Source: Steromphala cineraria
Taxonomy: Eukaryota; Mollusca; Gastropoda; Trochida; Trochidae
DNA: 64,000 nucleotides
Reading direction: 5' to 3'
Assembly: GCA_916613615.1 (NCBI GenBank)
Contig: OU744724.1
Coordinates: forward strand, 29,967,452-30,031,451
This document shows positions 59,101 through 64,000 of this stretch, one piece after another; within the stretch, counting starts at the first letter, position 1, and each line of letters starts with the position of its first letter. The notes beneath the pieces were generated by a model. The model was not told where the DNA came from. It saw nothing but the letters and a program-made list of their open reading frames with translations, and made no database searches. The translations under genes were made by a program, and so were the position numbers.

Positions 59101-62100
59101 TTTTTCATCTCCTCCTTTCCCCACTTATCGAGTTTCACCCCTGGGTGTAGCCACAGGAAAGTACAATAAGAAGAAACGACTGATTCTGGACTTATCGGCT
59201 CCTCACAACGACGTCGGCGACAGCATCAACAACCTTATTAACAAAGATGACTGTTCCTTAAACTACGTCACTATCGACAATGCCATCTCAAAACTGATCG
59301 AGCTCGGACAAGGCGCAAAAATGTGCAAAGTGGACATTACAGACGCCTTTAAGCAAGTACCGCTCCACCCAGATTCTTGGCCGTTCTTCGGTTTTAGATG
59401 GAACAAAGAATACTACTTCTATACACGTTTAGCATTTGGTTGCCGCTCAAGTCCAGTAATTTTTGACTCTATTTCTAGTGCTATCTGCTGGATATTGACA
59501 AACAATCATGACATTAGCTGCATCCTGCATCTGTTGGATGATTTCCTTACAGTAGACCCCCCCACGTACAATGCAGATAAGACTATGCGTACCCTACTCC
59601 ATGTGTTTTCCTCACTCAATATTCCACTAGCTCATCACAAAACGGCAGGTCCAACCACAGAGATTGAATACCTCGGTATCATCCTTAATTCGGACAACAT
59701 GACTGCTCGCTTGCCACAGGAAAAAGTGTTACGGATTGCCGATATCCTGTCTTCTTTTTCTCAGAGAAGGACTTGCACTAAACGTGAGCTTCTATCTCTT
59801 CTAGGACACCTCAACTATGCATGTAGAGTGATCATTCCTGGACGTTCCTTCGTTTCCTACCTCATTGCTCTCTCAAAGGGGGTCTCCAAACTGCATCACC
59901 ACGTGACTCTCAATTCTAGCTGTAGGAAAGAACTTTCTATGTGGGTCAAGTTTATCAGGGAGTGGAATGGAGTTTCCTTGTTTCATGAAAATGCCATTAC
60001 CCATGCCTCAGACATTAACCTCTGGACAGATGCTTCTTCAACTATTGGTTTTGGGGCATACTATGATGGTGCTTGGTTCGCGGGCAAGTGGCCCAAGCTA
60101 TTCTCCACAGATGTGCCTAAAACTTTGTCCACTGCACTCCTTGAATTGTACCCTATCGTGTTATCAGTGTTGGTCTGGGGTCACAAGTGGGAATCTAAAC
60201 GTGTGCGCTTTAATTGTGACAATCAAGCAACAGTGTGTATTATAAACAAAGGTAGATCTAAGTGTCCAAAGATTATGTGTCTTATGAGAACACTCGCATG
60301 GCATGCCGCTAAGTGTAACATGATTGTGTCTGCTATGCATGTGCCTGGAAAGCATAACAGTATTGCTGATGCGCTCTCTCGTTCACAGATGTCCCGGTTC
60401 AGAGCACTGGCCACGGAGGCAGACCCGGAGGCGACACCCCACCCAACCCTCTCGGAAGTGATGTGGACCTGACTAACCCTCTACACGACATGTGGGACGC
60501 TTCTATTGGACAGAAGACAAGGACAGCTTACCTGACGGGATTGAGGTGTTACCAGTCCTTCCTCGTCACACGACAGCTTCTACAGCCATCGCAGCAGTCC
60601 ATCCTCCACACTCCTCTTGACGAACAGCACCTCCAGGCTTTCCTCGCTTATTGTCTACAGACGCTCAAGCTGGCCTGTACTACCGTCAGGACCTACTTAG
60701 CCGGTATCAGATTTTGGGCCTTGCAAGCTGGAATCACGTGCCCACTAACTACTCCACATTCCTTGCAATATGCTCGTTTACAAACCCTGATGCGGGGCTA
60801 CAAAAAGTTCCAATCTGTGTCAACTAATGTACGGCTTCCAATAACATTTCCTGTACTGTCTAAAGTTATTTCTGTGCTCAGATCCAGCATCTTCGGACCA
60901 TATATGGATTTGTTGATGGAAACAATGTGCTGTGTGGCTTTCTTCGGCTTTCTCCGCTGCGGAGAGTTTACATGTTATGGCAAGTTCGAAGCCGACCAGA
61001 ATGTGTGTGTAGGTGATGTGCAGTTGGATCATACCCAACAAACCTTTACCTTGCGACTGAAAGCTTCAAAAACTGATCCCTACAGGAAAGGTGTTGATAT
61101 CAGCATCTTTGCAACACAACTGCCCGTATGTCCCTATGTGAGTATGTCAACATTTGTGAGCACAAGACGTGCTCAAGGTGCTAGAGATTGTGACGCCCTG
61201 TTCGTAGACCAAGCAAGTAGACCAATGACTAGGGTGATGTTCCTAGATCACCTGCACACAACCCTCTGAAGGGCAGGCCTCGATGCAGATCTCTATTCTG
61301 GACATTCGTTTCGTATCGGAGCCGCAACATCTGCAGCGGAAGCCAGAATAGAGGATCACCTTATCAAAACCTTGGGACGTTGGTCTTCTGACTGTTATAA
61401 TAGGTATATTCACACTCCGCGTTCTGCACTCCAGCAAGCCCAACGCTCTATGTGCAAGTAACCTATACGACACCTTTTGCACATGCAGGCTAGCCTTGTA
61501 ACATTGCACAGACATTATTCAACAGATACTCAGGAATGTGAACTTAAATGCGTGTCTATGCATGCATGATCCCAGTGATTTCCAACAGGGACTCTAATAT
61601 CCACATGTTGGTACACTTATGTTTATAGTGATATGTGACATTTTCTTTATTATGTGTTGTGATAGCCCATCAACAGTATGTTCTCATACATATGTACAAC
61701 TTATCAAGACATTCCCCGGATGTTTCCATGCTCATAATCATGTGCACAGGATACAGGCACCTGGTATCTGTGTAACCTCGAACTTGTGGCTCGGCTACCC
61801 TTGTAATTCACATGGACTCTAATATCTCATGTTTTCTAGTATTTATCTCCATCGTCAATGTAATTATCTAGTCATTTTCATGCATATTATTCATTATATT
61901 CCTTCTGCTTATATTTCCCTTATTTTTCTTGGGGGCTTTCGGTTGCTCATAAACATTCCAACCTCATTTGGGTTTTTCGCCCCCAATTCATACTAAATAA
62001 CCCTTTTACCCCCCACCTTCTTCATTCTCTCTATACCTCATAACTAACAAGCCCGGGTTATCAACTCCAGGACACCATGTCCGGGTTATGACTCCAGGGT

Positions 62101-63960
62101 ACTTTCCTCTTACACCCGGGTCTTAGCTCCAGGACGCAATGTCCGGGTTATGACTCCAGGGAACTTTCTCCTCTCACTCGGATTACTTAGCTCCAGGACG
62201 CAATGTTCGGGTTAACGTGACTCCAGGGTACTAACCGCCTCTTCTTTCTACCTCTTCCCTACCATTTGAGCAACCTTGACAGCCCTCAAGAAATTCCAAA
62301 TGTACATAATTATTAAATGTTATTATTAAATGTATATATATTCAACTTTTCTTGTGTGTTTATTTGAGTGCACAAAATGTAAATTTACTGTTTTTGTTTG
62401 TGCAGTCAAATATCACCTCCATCCTATCATATTTTTTAACTTTCAACTTTTAATATTTCTTGCTTTAATCATAAATTATACAATCACAATATTAAAAGTA
62501 TAAATTCTTTTACATAACATTATCCCTCTACTTCAAACTCTTGCAATAATACTTATCTTTCTTTCGGCCTGAGCGTGCTTTCCAGCACAATTCCAATTCC
62601 GTCACTATTCCGGAAACTACTTCCGGTTTTTCCAAATACTCTTGCATTAATATCTTTCTTTAATCCACACAAAATTAATATTCTTTTTATTATCCTTAAT
62701 TATCTTTTCTTTACTATTACTCATATAATTTGATCTACGTAATATTTTATATTTTTATTACTCAAAAAAATAAAAAATTTCTTTCTTAATCTTTTTAATT
62801 CCCAGCATGCATTTTGCGCATGCGTTTTGACTTGTCCATTGTTCTTCCTTTGTCTTCCTTTGTCTTGCTTCCGCCCACTTCGCTCATTGTCTTGTAACCA
62901 CCTCCGTCCCCGCCTCGCTCCATGGATGTCTTGGTTGCTCAAAAAATTAACTCCTTCTAATCAAAACAACAATCAGGGTTTTTCGCCCCCAATTCATACT
63001 AAATAACCCTTTTACCCCCCACCTTCTTCATTCTCTCTATACCTCATAACTAACAAGCCCGGGTTATCAACTCCAGGACACCATGTCCGGGTTATGACTC
63101 CAGGGTACTTTCCTCTTACACCCGGGTCTTAGCTCCAGGACGCAATGTCCGGGTTATGACTCCAGGGAACTTTCTCCTCTCACTCGGGTTACTTAGCTCC
63201 AGGACGCAATGTTCGGGTTAACGTGACTCCAGGGTACTAACCGCCTCTTCTTTCTACCTCTTCCCTACCATTTGAGCAACCTTGACAGCCCTCAAGAAAT
63301 TCCAAATGTACATAATTATTAAATGTTATTATTAAATGTATATATATTCAACTTTTCTTGTGTGTTTATTTGAGTGCACAAATAGAAGATATTATATTTA
63401 TCACCAATACAAAATAAATAGGGACACAATTACATTTGTCAAACTTTTATATTGCTGTGATCATTAATCATGCATCACATTGTTAGTGCCGAAAAATGCA
63501 AAAACATTATCCTGGACTACTATTATGTGATTATTGTACCCTGAAATTGAAAGCTGATGGAAACTTTATCTTTGATTTATCTATGCACAGTTTCTAGATA
63601 TACAAGCTTGTTTACTCTTTATTCATATTTCAAGCTTATGATGATTACGGTACATATCATTATAGATTATGTTATTATAACCTAGTGTGGCATTAAAAAA
63701 ACTATACACAGAGAATCTTCTTCATCAATTCTGAACAATATCAAGAAAAAATTATTCTGTAATGTTTGTGTTTTAAATGATCTATTATTCTGTGCTATTA
63801 TTGTTTCAGCCCCTCATATGACTGGATGCGGAATATGTCCTTCCGTCAACCAGTTCGGAAACACTCACGGAAAGTTTCTCTTGTGTTCAACCATTTGGAA
63901 CCAGACGAACTGGCTGAACAGTTAACGTATCTCGAGTTTAAAGCATTTAGGAGAATACAC
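46895..63960 (+). CDS. RASGRP: Ras guanyl-releasing protein (RasGRP), N-terminal part; continues past window
   Basis: Five exons (46895-47107, 47794-47899, 53148-53261, 54523-54654, 63810-63960) splice in consistent phase. They encode an N-terminal extension, the REM domain (ERLIQLCVEVF ... VFFLMHQWFM ... CQAVRYWIRHFPVHFDL) and the opening of the CDC25 Ras-exchange domain (PSYDWMR ... HLEPDELAEQLTYLEFKAFR). RasGRPs load GTP on Ras/Rap and are recruited by diacylglycerol through a C1 domain. The catalytic core, EF hands and C1 would lie right of the window. The PSYDWMR and LEP.ELAE.LT.LE.K.FRRI signatures match RasGRP1/3 more closely than SOS or RasGRF. The true start is unknown: upstream exons exist (the first exon here opens mid-codon), or M at 46984 may be used in some transcripts. 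One intron carries the 7.8-kb Ngaro element. Confidence 0.87.
47561..47833 (+). repeat. Three-copy 91-bp tandem duplication spanning a RasGRP splice acceptor
   Basis: tttatcatattgtaacatgt starts at 47561, 47652 and 47743, 91 apart. Each unit holds the intron end, the acceptor tgttacag and the first 40 bases of the exon; only the third runs on into a full exon. Copies 1 and 2 also expose a donor (aacat|gtaaga), so each could form a 58-base pseudo-exon. Reading it through leads to an early stop. Confidence 0.93.
47794..47899 (+). CDS. RASGRP: RasGRP REM exon
   Basis: Acceptor tgttacag at 47786-47793, donor gtatcc. Encodes ECGPGDQREEYARVFFLMHQ then WFMKSEDLAQAFID, with two bases of Leu. The third copy of the 91-bp duplication supplies its acceptor. 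Confidence 0.88.
47900..49404. other. RasGRP intron, left part
   Basis: Contains the MITE at 48246-48390 and AT-rich DNA. No exon recognised. Confidence 0.5.
48246..48390. mobile_element. MITE of the 7-bp-TSD 'cagtgt' family, copy 4
   Basis: cagtgtatgaaataagcctg at the left and cttatttcatacactg at the right. Perfect 7-bp duplication gggatgg (48239-48245, 48391-48397). Right-arm gtcggacgggtc is the inverse of cccgtccg in copy 1, tying the family together. Confidence 0.85.
49405..49763. mobile_element. MITE 'aaaggggcagtagcac', copy 3
   Basis: tttaaaggggcagaagcact to aaaacgtgctactgcccctt, same interior as 30688-31068. Confidence 0.8.
49764..50510. other. RasGRP intron, nothing recognised
   Basis: AT-rich intronic sequence. 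Confidence 0.4.
50514..53033. mobile_element. Composite repeat with agcagcccc ends
   Basis: agcagccccgtctaagg (50514) and cggggctgct (ending 53033) are inverted ends of an older repeat. Its right part holds three spaced 'caaaggtcaaggtcac' units (52665-52960). The 2.0-kb element at 50625-52629 is inserted into it. Confidence 0.55.
50625..52629. mobile_element. 2.0-kb TA-flanked DNA transposon, non-autonomous
   Basis: taccgtaatttctctatcaa (50625) and ttgatagagaaattacggta (ending 52629) are perfect inverted ends, 26 bases in all, with TA at both tips. The size and ends fit a pogo/Tigger-like Tc1-mariner element, but no transposase frame survives (longest open frame about 96 codons, at the right end on the minus strand). 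Confidence 0.78.
53148..53261 (+). CDS. RASGRP: RasGRP REM exon
   Basis: Acceptor gagtgcacag (weak pyrimidine tract), donor gtacgt. In the frame set by its neighbours it reads YQGCDETITCDVAACTHHPS to LYKAKICQAV. The longer open frame seen here in another frame is not the coding one. The KICQAVRYW junction matches KICYFxRYW of RasGRPs. Confidence 0.83.
53890..54253. mobile_element. MITE 'aaaggggcagtagcac', copy 4
   Basis: tttaaaggggcagtagcact to acatgctactgccccttaaa; interior as in copies 1 and 3. Confidence 0.82.
54523..54654 (+). CDS. RASGRP: RasGRP REM exon
   Basis: Acceptor tttattttgcag, donor gttagt. Encodes YWIRHFPVHFDLNARLVKAV then QHLACLLQSEGNLQLKELVD and VSK. Ends with two bases of Val. 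The nearby gtgtta would break the phase with the next exon, so gttagt is preferred. Confidence 0.9.
54862..55182. mobile_element. TA-flanked MITE of cgccgggtctc repeats, copy 2
   Basis: taccgtatttcctctaataa at the left and ttagaggattcacggta at the right. The interior has at least six 'aataagcgccgggtctc' units. Related to 35662-35941. Confidence 0.75.
55274..55460. mobile_element. MITE 'cgccagtttcc', uninterrupted relative
   Basis: aagtttccaaactgtcagtt and the inverse near 55460; internal 'gccttgctgcag', 'cctccagttactttctgatt' and 'gagagcaagcacagaaaat' match 23998-24560 without the nested insert. Confidence 0.8.
55556..56076 (+). repeat. Ngaro split direct repeat A1
   Basis: 521 bp, atgtaaatttactgtttttg to gctcattgtcttgtaa; same length as, and by eye identical to, A2 (62377-62897). 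Probably holds the element promoter. Confidence 0.93.
56145..56846 (+). CDS. Ngaro ORF1 (Gag-like), N-terminal half, interrupted
   Basis: ATG at 56145; 233 codons to a TAA that exists only because of the inserted block. N-terminal Thr/Ser/Arg-rich stretch, then a helix-rich segment (YLTAAALREKLSAIGVAVP ... WSRKQLAQLYDENAARRRR) resembling a SAP/LEM-type small domain. It ends LSLQEFLEAFDIYKTQ. The rest of the same reading frame resumes at 58350 after the insertion, so the ancestral Gag was probably about 400 residues. Confidence 0.85.
   Translation: MTDNHRNSSTGRTTRRGTRKSTTTPSVPSPTSHQSPYLTAAALREKLSAIGVAVPSSWSRKQLAQLYDENAARRRRTSATVTSPTVSSNSPIDERPNSPEVANSQTAQSSVVNRQEFNELKDLVASVNASLHRLTQSSLPPISPSTSTSYEESDNPTSQVAFNPPTPVSSNSLPYIDTIPTSLTKRIKKGEYINLASLLQDHELGDPDLTPSKLKRHLSLQEFLEAFDIYKTQ
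56717..56844 (+). repeat. 128-bp direct repeat, left copy
   Basis: Identical by eye to 58222-58349. It is native gag sequence (INLASLLQDHELGDPDLTPS ...). The two copies bracket the foreign block 56845-58221. Confidence 0.93.
56845..58221 (+). mobile_element. Foreign 1.38-kb block inserted in Ngaro gag
   Basis: Unrelated to the surrounding gag and richer in GC in its right two thirds. It contains about 425 bp of leader-like DNA (with agaagtctagatt repeated at about 56914 and 57067), then the 5' portion of a second gag gene. It is bounded by the 128-bp direct repeats. Confidence 0.85.
57271..58266 (+). CDS. Foreign gag-like ORF from a second YR retroelement, 3'-truncated
   Basis: ATG at 57271 (an open frame continues upstream to 57175). 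It starts MASHKCVTCQRFMSDKDPHS and has a Cys/His-rich head (C-x2-C, H-x2-C-x2-C, C-x2-C-type pairs, ending CLLCRDLEDDVW), a Ser/Lys-rich middle and a Gly/Asp-rich tail. The head resembles ORF1 proteins of DIRS/PAT-type elements, which is a tentative assignment. At 58222 the frame enters the native 128-bp repeat out of frame and stops at 58264-58266, so its last 15 residues are junctional noise. Confidence 0.7.
   Translation: MASHKCVTCQRFMSDKDPHSLCVLCDKSPICFPDTRCLLCRDLEDDVWNKLSEMRAKKSKQISLNPQSPNPPIPTDKSPLIPPSGSVPVAPPTFDITAFLTSFKQEMVSSFKTSLNEMEKKNDEKLSNLKKSLSSSRSHASSSTKSGSSRKGSASLDDRRELKSQSNKRAADPVETVTASETVKKQCLPDGGLLVDGRGGQKLSTLNQSGGLKTTELEGSHDVDAVNLLRGPPGTVQAGSHVGDGKPVNSSSATASGLGQVTVSTDSTRDPCPDPLLSRQRTDGTDSAGNLGRGSIKDTVVDNKGTLDFVDVRNPPLIYQFGQFVAGPRIR
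58222..58349 (+). repeat. 128-bp direct repeat, right copy
   Basis: Second copy of 56717-56844. Here it runs straight on into the native gag frame (cagt|tatgtgaaagc). Confidence 0.93.
58232..58843 (+). CDS. Ngaro ORF1 (Gag-like), C-terminal half with zinc fingers
   Basis: Continues the frame of 56145 after the insert. It carries C-x2-C-x5-H-x4-C (CSTCNSLTHSSDFC), a CCCH finger C-x7-C-x4-C-x3-H (CNNFNDRGCTRYSCTFSH) and C-x2-C-x3-H-x4-C (CIRCFGNHNRGNC), a nucleic-acid-binding Gag tail typical of Ngaro/DIRS elements. It ends KTRKEQ at TGA 58841-58843, which is in frame with the RT downstream. Confidence 0.87.
   Translation: MASLLQDHELGDPDLTPSKLKRHLSLQEFLEAFDIYKTQLCESNTALKLELDKHQRVCLDLAKLYPGPAFYNYHVMFAKRVAAYMEKGQIISWGEKDLRIWSIVTSGLKAKVCSTCNSLTHSSDFCPQASDTPPQPTNARGDFPRKTNQDTHGRLRIRHEGKEICNNFNDRGCTRYSCTFSHICIRCFGNHNRGNCQKTRKEQ
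58844..60472 (+). CDS. Ngaro reverse transcriptase / RNase H
   Basis: Open from the codon after the Gag TGA to TGA 60470-60472, about 542 residues, with no in-frame ATG ahead of the RT domain (a GTG at 59051 is the conventional annotation point). From 59051 numbering: RT motif A KVDITDAF (D95, D98), motif B FGCRSSPVIFD (130-139), motif C LHLLDDFL (D163, D164); RNase H DINLWTDAS (D326), E365, FNCDNQA (D390) and HNSIADALSR (D440). All catalytic acids are present. LLDDF in place of YxDD is normal in this group. Synthesises and degrades the RNA template during retrotransposition. Confidence 0.9.
   Translation: MESSHVPSYPLSPINIQTFKFELLQYPDHSVSHSIIKGLEQGFHPKLQTFPPTSLECKNNLSAVKEPEVVEELIHKEVTRNYVIGPFSSPPFPTYRVSPLGVATGKYNKKKRLILDLSAPHNDVGDSINNLINKDDCSLNYVTIDNAISKLIELGQGAKMCKVDITDAFKQVPLHPDSWPFFGFRWNKEYYFYTRLAFGCRSSPVIFDSISSAICWILTNNHDISCILHLLDDFLTVDPPTYNADKTMRTLLHVFSSLNIPLAHHKTAGPTTEIEYLGIILNSDNMTARLPQEKVLRIADILSSFSQRRTCTKRELLSLLGHLNYACRVIIPGRSFVSYLIALSKGVSKLHHHVTLNSSCRKELSMWVKFIREWNGVSLFHENAITHASDINLWTDASSTIGFGAYYDGAWFAGKWPKLFSTDVPKTLSTALLELYPIVLSVLVWGHKWESKRVRFNCDNQATVCIINKGRSKCPKIMCLMRTLAWHAAKCNMIVSAMHVPGKHNSIADALSRSQMSRFRALATEADPEATPHPTLSEVMWT
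60370..61461 (+). CDS. Ngaro tyrosine recombinase, interrupted by one in-frame TGA
   Basis: The frame lies -1 relative to RT and overlaps it by about 100 bases (open from 60370; GTG at 60463). The first 268 residues (to TGA 61267-61269) include the SAM-like N-terminal domain and the first catalytic Arg (FFGFLRCGEF). After the stop the same frame continues with GHSFRIGAAT (His and second Arg), LGRWSS and YNRY (nucleophile region), to TAA 61459-61461. With read-through all of R-H-R-Y is present. Catalyses integration of the circular DNA intermediate. Confidence 0.88.
61462..61969 (+). other. Ngaro 3' untranslated region
   Basis: Between recombinase stop and B1. The open frame at 61619-61822 looks accidental. 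Confidence 0.6.
61970..62376 (+). repeat. Ngaro split direct repeat B1
   Basis: 407 bp, gggtttttcgcccccaattc to gagtgcacaaa. One difference from B2 was seen (cactcggatta versus cactcgggtta). Holds three about 62-bp subrepeats. Confidence 0.93.
62052..62235 (+). repeat. Three about 62-bp subrepeats in B1
   Basis: Units beginning cccgggtta, cccgggtct and ctcggatta each contain ctccaggac(a/g)c(c/a)atgt(c/t)cgggt and tgactccaggg. tccgggtt and the inverse-like ccaggac give each unit local dyad symmetry. The same array is at about 63058-63242 in B2. Confidence 0.85.
62377..62897 (+). repeat. Ngaro split direct repeat A2
   Basis: 521-bp copy of A1, directly abutting B1. A 78-bp unique linker follows before B2. 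Confidence 0.93.
62976..63382 (+). repeat. Ngaro split direct repeat B2
   Basis: 407-bp copy of B1; its end is the right end of the element, followed by host intron (tagaagatatt). Confidence 0.93.
63383..63809. other. RasGRP intron, right part
   Basis: AT-rich intronic DNA between the Ngaro element and the acceptor ttgtttcag; nothing else recognised. Confidence 0.5.
63810..63960 (+). CDS. RASGRP: RasGRP exon, REM-CDC25 junction
   Basis: Acceptor attattgtttcag, donor gtaagt. Encodes PSYDWMRNMSFRQPVRKHSR then KVSLVFNHLEPDELAEQLTY and LEFKAFRRIH. Ends in phase 0. HLEP..LAE.LT.LE is the opening signature of the CDC25 Ras-exchange domain in RasGRPs. Confidence 0.93.
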
Positions 63961-64000
63961 GTAAGTTGTAAACTTAAGGCTGCAACAACTACCCTTGTCC

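Larger units (their letters stand above)
55556..63382 (+). mobile_element. Ngaro-like tyrosine-recombinase retrotransposon (chimeric, nearly intact)
   Basis: A 7,827-bp element with split direct repeats in the order A1 (55556-56076), body, B1 (61970-62376), A2 (62377-62897), 78-bp linker, B2 (62976-63382). The body encodes a Gag with zinc fingers, RT plus RNase H, and a tyrosine recombinase. There is no methyltransferase domain between RNase H and recombinase. Those traits together are known for Ngaro-type elements (DIRS order) rather than DIRS1/PAT. No target duplication is seen, as expected when a recombinase integrates a circular intermediate. A1/A2 look identical and B1/B2 differ at one site, so insertion is recent. 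Two TGA codons and a foreign gag block interrupt the frames. Confidence 0.92.

Noticed and set aside
62721..62942. Minus-strand ORF in A2 and the linker (also partly in A1)
   Set aside because: Spans the repeat and linker by chance; the A1 copy does not share its start, and it has no recognisable similarity.

Overview
The window is nuclear DNA of an animal. It is AT-rich and intron-rich, has GT-AG splice sites, and about half of it is short repeats. Several repeat types point to a lophotrochozoan, most likely a mollusc and possibly a gastropod: elements that begin 'agctcacc' followed by runs of (ccgt)n, short SINE-like tails ending 'ttaaacaataactcactcac', and many small inverted-repeat elements. 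This placement is an inference; no species marker was found.

Three conserved genes can be read exon by exon. (1) Positions 196-1498, plus strand, hold the last three coding exons of the AP-2 clathrin adaptor sigma subunit (AP2S1); only the exon carrying the start ATG lies outside. (2) Positions 10054-17331, minus strand, hold a complete coding set for a RhoGAP of the ARHGAP11A family: nine coding exons whose phases all join to give 1,279 residues. (3) From at least 46895, plus strand, to the right edge lies the 5' part of a Ras guanyl-releasing protein (RasGRP): five firm exons covering the REM domain and the start of the CDC25 domain, plus one phase-compatible candidate exon at 24875-24925. 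ARHGAP11A and RasGRP are divergently transcribed, so most of 18-46 kb is probably RasGRP upstream region or first introns.

The rest is mobile and tandem-repeat DNA. The most striking item is a young Ngaro-type tyrosine-recombinase retrotransposon (55556-63382) inside a RasGRP intron. Its A1-body-B1-A2-B2 split direct repeats are almost identical (one difference seen in about 930 paired bases). It encodes a zinc-finger Gag, a reverse transcriptase/RNase H and a tyrosine recombinase. It is chimeric: a 1.38-kb block carrying the 5' half of a different gag is inserted in its own gag and bounded by an exact 128-bp direct repeat. The Gag and RT frames are continuous across one TGA, and a second in-frame TGA separates the recombinase's first catalytic arginine from the rest of its active site.

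Other items include a four-member inverted-repeat family with 7-bp target duplications, hAT-type elements with 8-bp duplications, a nested pair with a 9-bp duplication, a nine-copy 146-bp tandem array of palindromes resembling nuclear-receptor half-sites, a C-poor higher-order minisatellite at 44.1-45.3 kb, and two separate about 90-bp triplications that each copy a splice acceptor of the RasGRP gene.
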